A stretch of 64,000 nucleotides of DNA, from assembly GCA_036280655.1 (NCBI GenBank), contig DASUQI010000003.1, forward strand, positions 31,294-95,293, read 5' to 3'. Shown in pieces: positions 35,630 through 44,960 of the stretch; within the stretch, counting starts at the first letter, position 1; every line of letters begins with the position of its first letter. A program made the position numbers and the translations under genes. The notes below the pieces were generated by a model that saw nothing but the letters and a program-made list of their open reading frames with translations, had not been told where the DNA came from and did not search any database. Origin of the DNA: DASSJM01 sp036280655 (GTDB taxonomy: Bacteria; Actinomycetota; UBA4738; HRBIN12).

Positions 35630-36664
35630 GTGACCCAGGCAGCCACCGCCACCGCCGTCTCCTGTCGCGGGGTCTGGAAGGTCTACGGGCCGCACCCCGA
35701 GCGCATCGTGGGATCCCCCGAGGCGGATCTCCCACGACCCGAGCTGCTCGAGAAGACCGGCTGCGTGGCCGCCATCAAGGACGTCTCGTTCGACGTCGCG
35801 CCCGGAGAGGTCTTCGTCGTCATGGGTCTGTCGGGCTCGGGGAAGTCGACCCTGGTCCGGATGATCAACCGGCTGCACGATCCGACGGCGGGCGAGATCG
35901 TGGTCGACGGCGAGGACGTGCTGACGATCGGTGCCGATCGGCTGCGAGAGCTCCGGCGGCGCAAGATCAGCATGGTGTTCCAGCATTTCGGGCTGCTGCC
36001 CCATCGCCGGATCGTCGACAACGTCGCGTTCGGCCTCGAGGTGCAAGGGATCGAGCGCGACGACCGCGAGCGCAAGGCGGACGAGGTGCTCGAGGTCGTG
36101 GGGCTCGGCGGCTGGGGGCAGCACTATCCGGACGAGCTGTCGGGAGGGATGCAGCAGCGCGTGGGGCTCGCCAGGGCCCTCGCCACCGATCCGGAGATCA
36201 TGCTGTTCGACGAGCCGTTCAGCGCGCTCGACCCGCTGATCCGTCGGGACATGCAAGACGAGGTGATCCGGCTCCAGCGCGAGGTGCGCAAGACCATGGT
36301 CTTCATCACGCACGACCTCGCCGAGGCGCTCAAGCTCGGCGACCGCATCGCGATCATGAAGGACGGCCGGTTCGTGCAGGTCGGCACGCCCGAGGAGGTC
36401 GTCGCCCACCCGGCGAACGACTACGTCGCCGACTTCACGAAGGACGTGCCACGCGCGCATGTCCTGACGGCGCGCGCGATCATGCGCCCGGCGAACGGGC
36501 AGGCGCCGCCCGACGGCCCGACGGTCGGTCCCGGGACCACCGTTCAGGACCTGATCGCGATCGTGGCCGATACGGACCGGGCGGTCCGGGTGGTCGATGA
36601 CGGCGTCGTGCTCGGCGTCGTCGACCGAGATGCGGTGATGGCGGCGCTCGTCGAGGAGTCCTGA
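35630..36664 (+). CDS. proV: Glycine betaine/proline-type ABC ATPase (ProV-like)
   Basis: A 344-residue ATPase. GLSGSGKSTLVRMINRLHDPTAGEI (Walker A region), VFQHFGLLPHRRIVDNVAFGLE, signature LSGGMQQRVGLARAL, Walker B IMLFDEPFSALDPLIR and THDLAEALKLGDRIA are the ProV/OpuAA pattern. The C-terminal part (about 285-344) holds a single reduced CBS-like region (VVLGVVDRDAVMAAL) instead of two full CBS domains, which are the osmosensor in relatives; osmotic gating may be weaker. GTG 35630 follows a GGGGAGG site. Confidence 0.9.
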   Translation: MTQAATATAVSCRGVWKVYGPHPERIVGSPEADLPRPELLEKTGCVAAIKDVSFDVAPGEVFVVMGLSGSGKSTLVRMINRLHDPTAGEIVVDGEDVLTIGADRLRELRRRKISMVFQHFGLLPHRRIVDNVAFGLEVQGIERDDRERKADEVLEVVGLGGWGQHYPDELSGGMQQRVGLARALATDPEIMLFDEPFSALDPLIRRDMQDEVIRLQREVRKTMVFITHDLAEALKLGDRIAIMKDGRFVQVGTPEEVVAHPANDYVADFTKDVPRAHVLTARAIMRPANGQAPPDGPTVGPGTTVQDLIAIVADTDRAVRVVDDGVVLGVVDRDAVMAALVEES

Positions 36665-36667
36665 CCC

Positions 36668-38734
36668 GTGGCGGTCGCCCCACCAGCGGCTCGGCCGCGC
36701 GAGCTCACGACGCTCCGGGCGGTCGAGGCGCCGAACCCCTGGCCTCGGCGGATCCTGTGGATCGCGATCGGCATCGCGGTCGCCGCGGTGGGGGCCATGT
36801 GGCTGCGGCCGGGGTGGTGGGACACCCTCACGGTCGACTTCTCCCGCTGGTTCGACGAGTTCCAGCACTGGGCCGCCGTCAGCCGGACGACGAGCCCGAT
36901 CTTCGTCTACTTCCTGACGCCGATCCAGGACGCCGTTCAGACGGCGTTCGACCAGGTGGTGCAGCTCCTCAGTCGACTGACGTGGCTCGGCTTCGTGACG
37001 ACGGCGTCCCTGATCGCGGGCCTCGTGGCCGGGTGGCGGATGCTGGTCCTCACGGCGGTCGGCCTGTTCTGCATCGGGCTCCTCGGGGTGTGGGAGGCGG
37101 CGATCGAGACGATCGCCCTGATGACGGTGGCCGTGTCGCTCGCCCTCGCGATCGGGATCCCGTTCGGGATCTGGGCCGGTCTTCGGCCGAAGGTCGAGCG
37201 TGTCCTCCGTCCGATCCTTGACGCGATGCAGACGATCCCCGCGTTCTCCTACCTGCTCCCGGCGTTCCTGCTGTTCGGCGTCGGTGCTCCCGCCGCGCTG
37301 ATCGCCACCCTCGTGTTCGCGCTCCCCCCGGCGATCCGCCTGACGGCGCTCGGCGTCCGCACCGTGCCCTCGACATCCGTCGAGGTCGCGGACTCGTTCG
37401 GCACGACGTCGAGGCAGCGACTCCGACTCGTCCAGGTTCCGCTCGCGAAGCCCTCGATCATGCTCGGTGTGAACCAGACGATCATGGCCGCACTCAGCAT
37501 CGTCGTGATCGCCGCCGTCGTGAGCGCTGGCGGTCTCGGGCAATCCGTACTGGATGCGTTGCAGCGACGCGACCTCGGGGGTGCGCTGGAGGCGGGGATC
37601 GCGATCGTGCTCCTCGCGATCATCTTGGACCGCGTCACCACGGCGTGGAGCGTACGGAGCCGCCGACGCACGAAGCCACTGCGGATCGGCGCGTGGATCG
37701 TGTCCCGTCGTGTCCAGATCGTTGCGGCGATCGCGATCTCGGTGGCGGCCGTCGTGATCGGCCGCGAGGTGCTGCGTCAACAGGAGTTCCCGGATGCCTG
37801 GGACACCGACGTCGTGGCGAACCTGGCGAACGACGTGATCGTCTGGTCGCAGACGAACCTGCAGGGGTTCACGAGCGCCGTCAACGACTTCCTGATCCTC
37901 TATCTGCTCGATCCGCTCGAACGGCTCCTCCTCGAGGAGCCGTGGTGGATCGTGGCGGGGGCCTTCGCCCTTCTCGCGTGGCGGGTCGCGACGTGGCGGC
38001 TCGCACTCTCCGTGTTCGCGTGCTTCATCGGCATCGGGCTGATCGGGACCTGGGAGTTCAGCATGATCACGCTGTCGCAGGTGCTCGTCGCGGTCGCGGT
38101 CACGGTCGCATTCGCGATCCCGCTGGGGATCGTCGCCGCGAAGAGCGACGCCTTCGAGAAGATCTCTCGGCCGATCCTGGACGCGATGCAGACGATGCCC
38201 GCGTTCGTCTATCTGATCCCGGTGCTGCTCCTGTTCGGACCCGGGCGCGTCGCCGGCATCATCGCGTCGTTCGTCTACGCGCTGCCGGTCGGGATCCGTC
38301 TCACGAACCTCGGCATCCGCCAGGTGCCCAAGGAGATCGTCGAGGCAGGGGTGGCCTTCGGGTCGACCTCGCGGCAGCTTCTGGGCAAGGTCCAGCTTCC
38401 CCTGGCGAAGCCGTCGATCCTGCTCGGGGTGAATCAGACGATCATGATGGTGCTGTCGGTCGTGATCATCGCCGGTCTCGTGGGGGGGCCCGGGCTCGGC
38501 CTCGAAGTGGCCCAGGCGCTGGGACAGGGCGAGATCGGGCGAGGTGTGGTAGCAGGGGTAAGCATCCTGCTCCTGGCCATCGTCCTGGACCGTATAACTC
38601 AGGCGATGGGGGCCGCACCGAAGACGTCGCGTGGCCCGGTCGGTCAGTTGGGGTTCGGCAGGTGGCCGCGGATCCGGGCCTTGGTCCCGGGCCAGTCGGC
38701 GCAGGCCACCTCCGGCGAAAGAGAGGGGGAGTGA
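36668..38734 (+). CDS. proW: Betaine ABC permease with two ProW domains in tandem
   Basis: A 688-residue protein, about twice the usual ProW length. Each half has a set of membrane helices with LDAMQTIPAFSYLLPAFLLFG / LDAMQTMPAFVYLIPVLLLFG, an EAA loop, and PLAKPSIMLGVNQTIM / PLAKPSILLGVNQTIM, the latter near residues 265 and 585, so the repeat is about 320 residues. The permease normally works as a homodimer; here one chain could supply both halves. GTG 36668 is 3 nt after the proV stop. The proX start overlaps its end (TGATG). Confidence 0.9.
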   Translation: MAVAPPAARPRELTTLRAVEAPNPWPRRILWIAIGIAVAAVGAMWLRPGWWDTLTVDFSRWFDEFQHWAAVSRTTSPIFVYFLTPIQDAVQTAFDQVVQLLSRLTWLGFVTTASLIAGLVAGWRMLVLTAVGLFCIGLLGVWEAAIETIALMTVAVSLALAIGIPFGIWAGLRPKVERVLRPILDAMQTIPAFSYLLPAFLLFGVGAPAALIATLVFALPPAIRLTALGVRTVPSTSVEVADSFGTTSRQRLRLVQVPLAKPSIMLGVNQTIMAALSIVVIAAVVSAGGLGQSVLDALQRRDLGGALEAGIAIVLLAIILDRVTTAWSVRSRRRTKPLRIGAWIVSRRVQIVAAIAISVAAVVIGREVLRQQEFPDAWDTDVVANLANDVIVWSQTNLQGFTSAVNDFLILYLLDPLERLLLEEPWWIVAGAFALLAWRVATWRLALSVFACFIGIGLIGTWEFSMITLSQVLVAVAVTVAFAIPLGIVAAKSDAFEKISRPILDAMQTMPAFVYLIPVLLLFGPGRVAGIIASFVYALPVGIRLTNLGIRQVPKEIVEAGVAFGSTSRQLLGKVQLPLAKPSILLGVNQTIMMVLSVVIIAGLVGGPGLGLEVAQALGQGEIGRGVVAGVSILLLAIVLDRITQAMGAAPKTSRGPVGQLGFGRWPRIRALVPGQSAQATSGEREGE

Positions 38735-39750
38735 TGAGGCGACTCGGCAGAGTGCTGGCGGTCGGGATGTCGCTGTTCGCGCTGCTCGCCGCGGCATGCA
38801 GCGACGTCGAGGAGGAGCCAGAAGCGGGTGGTGGAGGTGGCACCGCCCCCGATACGGCCAACGTCGCGCAGTGCGGCGACGATACCCTCGTCTTGGCGGT
38901 GAACCCGTGGATCGGCGCGAAGGCGAACGCGGCCGTCGCGCAGGTCCTGATGGAACAGCAGATGGGCTGCACCGTGGAGCTCGAGGACCCGATCGCCGAG
39001 AAGGCACAGTTCCCAGCCATGGCGGATGGCGACGTCGACGCCACGCTGGAGGTCTGGCCCTCGGGGCACGCGGACGACTACGCGCAGTTCATCGAGGAGG
39101 CGGGGACCGTCGTCGACGGTGGGCTCCTCGGGATCACCGGGAACATCGGGTGGTTCGTGCCGAGCTACGTGGTCGACGAGAACCCCCAGTTCGCGACGTG
39201 GGAGGGCTTCCAGGACAACGCCGATATCTTCTCGACCGCCGACACCGGCGACAAGGGGCGTTTCCTCGGAGCAGACACGACCTACTCGATCTTCGACGAG
39301 CAGATCATCGCGGCGCTCGGTCTGGATCTCGAGGTCATCTACAGCGGCAGCGAGGATGCGTCGCTCGCGGCGCTGGACACCGCGGTGCAGAACGAGGAGC
39401 CGATCCTGATGTACTGGTGGACGCCGCAGTGGGCGAACGCGAAGTACGACCTCGTCGAGGTCGAGCTGCCGGCGTTCGATGACGAATGTGCCGACATCGC
39501 GCTCAACGACCCGGAGGCCGTCGGCTACGACTGCGACTACGCCGACGATGTCCTCTACAAGGCGTTCAGCGCCCAGCTGGAGGAGAAGGACCCGGCCGCG
39601 TTCGAGTTCCTGTCGAACTTCCAGTGGACCGAGGAGGACCAGAACGGTGTCGCGCTCGCGATCCAGGAAGGCGCCGAGCCCGAGGAGGCCGCGCAGGAAT
39701 GGATCGACGCCAACCAGGACGTCTGGCAAGCCTGGCTGCCGGCGGCCTGA
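38734..39750 (+). CDS. proX: Glycine betaine-type ABC substrate-binding lipoprotein (ProX-like)
   Basis: A 338-residue lipoprotein (LLAAAC, Cys22) with an OpuAC-type domain: LVLAVNPWIGAKANAAVAQVLMEQQMGC, DVDATLEVWPSGHADDYAQFIEE, YVVDENPQFATWEGF and ILMYWWTPQWANAKYDL. The repeated tryptophan/tyrosine sites suit an aromatic box for quaternary ammonium groups (betaine, choline, DMSP or a relative). It is the last gene of proVWX and is followed by a strong hairpin, then by an aldehyde dehydrogenase gene. Confidence 0.9.
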   Translation: MRRLGRVLAVGMSLFALLAAACSDVEEEPEAGGGGGTAPDTANVAQCGDDTLVLAVNPWIGAKANAAVAQVLMEQQMGCTVELEDPIAEKAQFPAMADGDVDATLEVWPSGHADDYAQFIEEAGTVVDGGLLGITGNIGWFVPSYVVDENPQFATWEGFQDNADIFSTADTGDKGRFLGADTTYSIFDEQIIAALGLDLEVIYSGSEDASLAALDTAVQNEEPILMYWWTPQWANAKYDLVEVELPAFDDECADIALNDPEAVGYDCDYADDVLYKAFSAQLEEKDPAAFEFLSNFQWTEEDQNGVALAIQEGAEPEEAAQEWIDANQDVWQAWLPAA

Positions 39751-39774
39751 TCGAGCCGTTCGAGGACGACGGGA

Positions 39775-39796
39775 GGGGCGGCCTTCGGGCCGCCCC
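39775..39796 (+). terminator. Strong hairpin after proX
   Basis: GGGGCGGCC (39775-39783) and GGCCGCCCC (39788-39796) form a perfect 9-bp stem capped by a TTCG tetraloop. No T-run follows, as usual in such GC-rich genomes. It could separate proX from the aldehyde dehydrogenase gene 20 bp on, or limit read-through into it. Confidence 0.7.
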
Positions 39797-39816
39797 GAGC
39801 CGTTGGGAGCGAGGTC

Positions 39817-41265
39817 ATGAGCGAGCAGACGCGGATGTGGATCGACGGCGCGTGGGTGGACGCCGAGGGCGCCGCGACGTTCGAGGCCTACAGCCCGTCG
39901 ACCGGCGAGGCGATCGCGACGGTCCCCGAGGGCACGCGCGCCGACGCCGGGCGTGCGATCGCGGCGGCCGGTCGGGCCTTCCCCGGCTGGGCGGCCCTGT
40001 CGGCGTTCGACCGTGCGGCGGCGATGAAGCGCGTCGCCGCGGCGATCGACGCCCACCGGGACGAGCTCGCCCGCACGCTCGCGCTCGATCAGGGGAAGCC
40101 GCTCGAGGCCGAGGCTCGGGACGAGGTCGAGGAGCTCACCGCCTACTTCGACATGGCGGCGGCCGACGCGACGCGGGCCGAGGGGGTCATCCCGCCGTCG
40201 ATCGACGCCGGCAAGCGCGTCTTCCTGTACCGCGTGCCGCTCGGGGTCGTGAGCGTGATCAGCCCGTGGAACTGGCCGTACACGATGCCGGCCGAGATCG
40301 TGGCGCCCGCGCTCGCCTACGGCAACGCGGTGGTGCTCGCGCCCGCCCCCACCACGAGCGTGTGCGCGGTCCGCATGGCCGAGTGCATCGCCGAGGCGGA
40401 CCTCCCGCCGGGGGTGTTCAACCTCGTGACCGGTCCCGGCCCGGTCGTCGGCGACGAGATCGCCGCGAACCCGGCGACGGCGGCCGTCGGGTTCATCGGC
40501 TCGAGCGCCACGGGGCATCGGGTCGCCGAACGCGCCGCCGGCAAGGAGCTGCTGCTCGAGATGGGCGGCAACGGGCCGCTCGTCGTGCTCGAGGACGGCG
40601 ACCTCGACGCTGCGGTCGAGGCGACCCTCGCCGCGTGCTACCTGAACGCCGGGCAGAGCTGCACCGCCGGCGAGCGGATCCTCGTGCAGGAGCAGGTCCA
40701 CGAGGCGTACGTGGGCAAGCTCGCCGCTGCGGTGGCCGAACGCATCCACCTCGGCGACCCGTTCGACGACGCGACCACGATGGGGCCGCTCAACAACGCG
40801 CCGGTCGCGGACAAGACCGAGCGCCACGTGCGCGAGGCCATCGACCGCGGGGCCTCGGTCGTGACCGGCGGGTCGCGCGCGGGCACGCTCGGCAGCGAGC
40901 TCTTCTTCGAGGCCACGATCCTCGACGGCGTCACCGACGAGATGGAGGTCGCGCGCGAGGAAACGTTCGGGCCGGTGGTGCCGGTCTCGACGATCCGCCA
41001 CGAGCAGGAGGCGATCGATCTCGTGAACGGTTGGGAGTACGGGCTGCTCTCGGCGGTGTTCACACGCGACCTCGGTCGCGGTCTCCGGTTCGCCGAGGCC
41101 GTTCGGACGGGCTGGGTGAACGTGAACGAGGGCACGAACTACTGGGAGTCGCACCTCCCGTTCGGCGGGCGCGCAGGCTCCGCGAGCGGGATCGGCCGCG
41201 TCGGCGGGCGCTTCTCGATGGACCGCCTCACCGAGCTCAAGACGATCGTGGTGAACCTCGGCTAG
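39817..41265 (+). CDS. Aldehyde dehydrogenase, probable betaine aldehyde dehydrogenase
   Basis: A 482-residue enzyme: SPWNWPYTMPAEIVAPALAYGN, LLEMGGNGPLVVLED, catalytic Cys282 (GQSCTAGER) and EETFGPVVPV. Lying between a betaine importer and a dimethylglycine dehydrogenase-like gene, with betA close by, it would fit oxidation of betaine aldehyde to betaine; the glutamate of the usual LELGGK motif is kept as LLEMGGN. It could instead oxidise formaldehyde-derived or other aldehydes. The ribosome site is GGGAGCGAGG before ATG 39817. The next gene starts 7 nt after its stop. Confidence 0.87.
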   Translation: MSEQTRMWIDGAWVDAEGAATFEAYSPSTGEAIATVPEGTRADAGRAIAAAGRAFPGWAALSAFDRAAAMKRVAAAIDAHRDELARTLALDQGKPLEAEARDEVEELTAYFDMAAADATRAEGVIPPSIDAGKRVFLYRVPLGVVSVISPWNWPYTMPAEIVAPALAYGNAVVLAPAPTTSVCAVRMAECIAEADLPPGVFNLVTGPGPVVGDEIAANPATAAVGFIGSSATGHRVAERAAGKELLLEMGGNGPLVVLEDGDLDAAVEATLAACYLNAGQSCTAGERILVQEQVHEAYVGKLAAAVAERIHLGDPFDDATTMGPLNNAPVADKTERHVREAIDRGASVVTGGSRAGTLGSELFFEATILDGVTDEMEVAREETFGPVVPVSTIRHEQEAIDLVNGWEYGLLSAVFTRDLGRGLRFAEAVRTGWVNVNEGTNYWESHLPFGGRAGSASGIGRVGGRFSMDRLTELKTIVVNLG

Positions 41266-41272
41266 CCCCGGG

Positions 41273-43744
41273 ATGCGGGATCGCGCGAGGACCGTGATCG
41301 TCGGCGCCGGGATCGTCGGCGCCTCGGCCGCGTACCGCCTCGCCGAGCTCGGCGACGCCGACGTCCTCGTACTCGACCAGGGTCCGCTGTTCGAGACAGG
41401 CGGCTCGACCTCGCACGCGCCCGGTCTCGCGTTCCAGACGAACGGCTCGCGGATGATGTGCCGGATCGCGCAGGACTCGGTCGCGCTCTACGCGACGTTC
41501 GAGGCCGACGGCGAGCCGTGCTGGTACGGCGTCGGCGGGATCGAGGTCGCGACGACCGACGCGCGGATGCGGGAGCTGAAGCGGCGGCTCGGGTTCGCGC
41601 GCTCCTACGGCCTCGAGGGCGCCGAGCTGCTCACGCCGGCCGAGGCGGCCGAGAGCGTCCCGCTGCTCGACCCGTCGACGATCCTCGGCGCGTACCACGT
41701 GCCGAGTGACGGCATCGCGAAGGGCGTCCGGATCGCGAGCGCGCTCGGGCGCAGGGCGACCGACCGCGGCGTGACGTTCGAGGGCGGCGTCACCGTCACC
41801 GGCTTCGCCGTCCGCGACGGCCGGGTGGTCGGGGTCCGGACCGACCGGGGGGACGTCGAGTGCGAACGGGTGCTGCTCTGCGCCGGGATCTGGGGGCCGT
41901 CGGTCGGCGCGCTCGCCGGCGTGCCGGTCCCGCTCGTCGCCGTCCAGCACCAGCTCGTGTGGACGGATCCGGTGCCCGGGCTCGAGGGCGAGTCACGCGA
42001 GGTCGCACACCCGATCCTCCGCCACCAGGACATGGCGATGTACTTCCGCCACCGCGAGGACCACTACGCGGTCGGCAACTACCGGCACGACCCGATCGCG
42101 ACGCCGCAGTCCGAGCTCCGCCGGCCCGGCGAGGACGCGTTGATGCCGTCGCTGATGCCGTTCACGCCGTCGGACTTCGACGTCGCCGAGGCCGAGGCCG
42201 CCCGTCTGCTCCCGGCGCTGAAGGGACGGATGCGCCCGGCCGATCCCGAGCGCTCGATCAACGGGATGTTCTCGTTCACGCCGGACGCGGGCTCGATCGT
42301 CGGCGAGTCGGCGACGGTCCGCGGCTTCTGGCTCTGCGAGGCGGTGTGGGTGACCCATGCCGGCGGGTTCGGCCGCCTCGTCGCCGAGTGGATGCAGGAG
42401 GGTGAGCCGTCGGTCGACATGGCCGAGGCCGACGCGAACCGCTTCTACCCCTACATGACGACGCCGCCCTTCGTGCTCGAACGCGGAAAGCAGCAGTACC
42501 GGGAGGTCTACGACATCATCCATCCGCGCCAGCAGATGGCTCGTCCTCGCAAGCTGCGGTTGTCACCGTTCTACCGGCGGCAGGTGGAGCTCGGCGCGGA
42601 GTTCGTCGTCGGCGCCGGGTGGGAGCGTCCCGAGTGGTACGAGACGAACGCGGCGCTCGTCCCCGACGAGGCCCCCTGGCTCGAGCGCGACCCGTGGGCG
42701 GCGAGGTTCTGGTCGCCGATCGAGGGCGCCGAGCACCTCGCGACCCGGAACGCCGCCGCGCTCTTCGACCTCACGGCGTTCGCGAAGTTCGACGTGCAGG
42801 GGCCGGATGCACTCGCGTTCGTCGAGCGCGTGTTCGCGAACCGGATCGACCGGCCCCTCGGGACGATCGTCTACACGCCGGCGCTCACGGCGCGCGGCGG
42901 CATCCGCCTCGACCTCACGATCACGCGGAAGGACGACGAGGTGTTCCGCGTGGTGACCGGCGGCGGGAGCGGCCAGCACGACATCGCCTGGCTCAGGCGG
43001 CACCTCCGCGACGGCGAGCGCGTCACGATCACCGAGCGGACGGGGTCGTTGTTCGCGCTCGGCCTGTGGGGGCCGAACGCGCGGACGATCCTCGAGGCCG
43101 TAACCGACGTGGACGTCTCGAACGACGCGTTCCCGTACATGACCGCGCGGTACCTGAACCTCGGCGAGGTCGGTCCGGTCTGGGCGCAGCGGATCTCGTA
43201 CGCCGGGGAGCTCGGATGGGAGCTCTACGGGCAGTTCGCGATGGGGGACCGCGCGTGGGAACTGCTGTGGGGGGCCGGCCGCGATCACGGGCTCGTCGCC
43301 GCCGGTCTCGGGTGTTTCGACACGCTCCGGCTCGAGAAGGGCTACCGGTTCTGGGGCCAGGACATCGACACCGAGCGCGACCCGTTCGCGGCGGGCCTCG
43401 GGTTCGCCGTCCGGATGGACAAGGGCGAGTTCGGGGGGCGCGAGGCGCTCGCCGCGCTGCTCGAACGCCCCCCGAAGGAGAAGCTCGCCTGCCTCACGCT
43501 CGACGATCCGGGCAGCGTCGTGCTCGGCAGGGAGCCGATCCGCGCGGACGGTGCGGTCGTCGGCTACGTGACCAGCGCCGGCTACGGCTACACGGTCGGG
43601 TGCTGCATCGCGTACGGTTACCTGCCCGCCGAGCTCGCGGTCCCCGGCACGGCGGTCGAGATCGAGTACTTCGACGAGCGACTCCCGGCCACCGTGGCCG
43701 AGGACCCGCTCTGGGACCCGAAGGGCGAACGCCTGAGGGCGTGA
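41273..43744 (+). CDS. Dimethylglycine dehydrogenase-like FAD-GcvT fusion enzyme
   Basis: An 823-residue protein. Residues about 5-370 form a DAO-type FAD domain beginning TVIVGAGIVGASAAYRLAELG; GSTSHAPG contains His48, at the position that carries covalent FAD in dimethylglycine/sarcosine dehydrogenases. A linker domain follows (about 370-425), then a GcvT-like domain (about 425-705) and a C-terminal barrel (about 710-820; GYVTSAGYGYTVGCCIAYGYLP). This architecture oxidatively removes a methyl group from dimethylglycine or sarcosine and hands it to tetrahydrofolate. Within this betaine block it would act on dimethylglycine or a related N-methyl compound. Confidence 0.88.
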   Translation: MRDRARTVIVGAGIVGASAAYRLAELGDADVLVLDQGPLFETGGSTSHAPGLAFQTNGSRMMCRIAQDSVALYATFEADGEPCWYGVGGIEVATTDARMRELKRRLGFARSYGLEGAELLTPAEAAESVPLLDPSTILGAYHVPSDGIAKGVRIASALGRRATDRGVTFEGGVTVTGFAVRDGRVVGVRTDRGDVECERVLLCAGIWGPSVGALAGVPVPLVAVQHQLVWTDPVPGLEGESREVAHPILRHQDMAMYFRHREDHYAVGNYRHDPIATPQSELRRPGEDALMPSLMPFTPSDFDVAEAEAARLLPALKGRMRPADPERSINGMFSFTPDAGSIVGESATVRGFWLCEAVWVTHAGGFGRLVAEWMQEGEPSVDMAEADANRFYPYMTTPPFVLERGKQQYREVYDIIHPRQQMARPRKLRLSPFYRRQVELGAEFVVGAGWERPEWYETNAALVPDEAPWLERDPWAARFWSPIEGAEHLATRNAAALFDLTAFAKFDVQGPDALAFVERVFANRIDRPLGTIVYTPALTARGGIRLDLTITRKDDEVFRVVTGGGSGQHDIAWLRRHLRDGERVTITERTGSLFALGLWGPNARTILEAVTDVDVSNDAFPYMTARYLNLGEVGPVWAQRISYAGELGWELYGQFAMGDRAWELLWGAGRDHGLVAAGLGCFDTLRLEKGYRFWGQDIDTERDPFAAGLGFAVRMDKGEFGGREALAALLERPPKEKLACLTLDDPGSVVLGREPIRADGAVVGYVTSAGYGYTVGCCIAYGYLPAELAVPGTAVEIEYFDERLPATVAEDPLWDPKGERLRA

Positions 43745-43787
43745 CCGCGGAGGGCGGGCACGCGGGGGAGCGAAAGGAGCACCAACG

Positions 43788-44960
43788 ATGGGCATCGTCG
43801 AGAACCCGGGCATCCTCCTGTACACGAGGATCCGCAAGTCGCCGTACTTCTACGCCTCGCGAAAGCACGGCGTCGCGCGCTACAGCGTCTACAACCACAC
43901 GTTCCATCCCCGCCACTACGGGGACCCGGTCGCCGAGTACTGGCACCTGGTGAACGGCGTCACGCTCTGGGACGTCGGCGTCGAGAAGCAGATCCAGATC
44001 AAGGGCCCGGACGCCTTCGACCTCACGAACATGATCGTCCCGCGCGACCTCAACAAGTGCGCGGTCGACGAGTGCAAGTACGTGTTCATCACGGCGCCCG
44101 ACGGCGGGATCCTGAACGACCCGGTCCTGCTCCGCGTCGCCGAGGACGAGTTCTGGCTCTCGCTCGCCGACTCCGACGTGAACCTGTACGCGCTTGGGAT
44201 CGCGGCCGCGAAGGGGATGGACGTCACCGTGCAGGAGATCGACGTCGCCCCCGTGCAGATCCAGGGACCGAGCGCGAAGAAGGTGCTCGTCGACCTGTTC
44301 GGCGACAAGGTGCTCGAGATCCCGTACTACGGCCTCATGAAGGCCGAACTCGACGGCATGCGGGTCGTCGTGTCGAGGACCGGCTACACCGGCGAGGTCG
44401 GGTACGAGATCTACCTGTACGACGCGTCGAAGCACGGCGTCGCGCTGTGGGACCGCGTGCTCGAGGCCGGCAAGCCGCACGGGCTCGAGGTGATCGGGCC
44501 GTGTCACATCCGCCGGATCGAGGGCGGCATCCTCGCGTTCGGAGCGGACATGTGGTACGAGCACAACCCCTTCGAGGTCGGCTACCACTACACGTGGATG
44601 GTCGATCTCGAGCAGGAGGCCGACTTCATGGGCAAGGAGGCCCTGAAGCGGGTCAAGACCGAGGGCGTGACGCGAAAGCTCGTCGGCGTGGACATCGAGG
44701 GCGAGCCGCTCGGCACCTACATCGACAACGAGATGATCGACGTGTTCCCGGTCTGGATCGACGGCGAGCTCGTCGGCAAGGTGACGTCGGCCTGCTTCTC
44801 GCCACGGCTCGAGAAGAACATCGGGTTCGCGATGCTGCCGATCGAGCACACCGAGCTCGACACGAAGCTCGAGGTCGAGACGCCGGTGTCGGGGAAGGTC
44901 GCGGCCACGGTCGTGACGATGCCGCACTGGGACCCGACGAAGGAGATCCCGAAGGGTTAG
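43788..44960 (+). CDS. DmdA-like GcvT-fold methyltransferase/demethylase
   Basis: A 390-residue protein with an aminomethyltransferase N-domain and C-terminal barrel. The opening TRIRKSPYFYASRKHGVARY, SVYNHTFHPRHYGDPVAEYW and LVNGVTLWDVGVEKQIQIKGPDAF resemble the DMSP demethylase (DmdA) branch more than glycine cleavage T protein, and IRRIEGGILAFGADM and QEADFMGKEALKRVKTEGV continue it. DmdA moves a methyl from dimethylsulfoniopropionate to tetrahydrofolate. In a betaine operon an equivalent attack on glycine betaine is possible. Start ATG 43788 follows AAAGGAG (43773-43779). The stop shares TTAG with the convergent lipoprotein gene. Confidence 0.82.
   Translation: MGIVENPGILLYTRIRKSPYFYASRKHGVARYSVYNHTFHPRHYGDPVAEYWHLVNGVTLWDVGVEKQIQIKGPDAFDLTNMIVPRDLNKCAVDECKYVFITAPDGGILNDPVLLRVAEDEFWLSLADSDVNLYALGIAAAKGMDVTVQEIDVAPVQIQGPSAKKVLVDLFGDKVLEIPYYGLMKAELDGMRVVVSRTGYTGEVGYEIYLYDASKHGVALWDRVLEAGKPHGLEVIGPCHIRRIEGGILAFGADMWYEHNPFEVGYHYTWMVDLEQEADFMGKEALKRVKTEGVTRKLVGVDIEGEPLGTYIDNEMIDVFPVWIDGELVGKVTSACFSPRLEKNIGFAMLPIEHTELDTKLEVETPVSGKVAATVVTMPHWDPTKEIPKG

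Noticed and set aside
35558..39007. A 1149-codon minus-strand frame opposite proV and proW
   Set aside because: It mirrors the coding strand of three recognisable ABC genes; its translation is low-complexity Arg/Asp/Asn/Gln with no domain.
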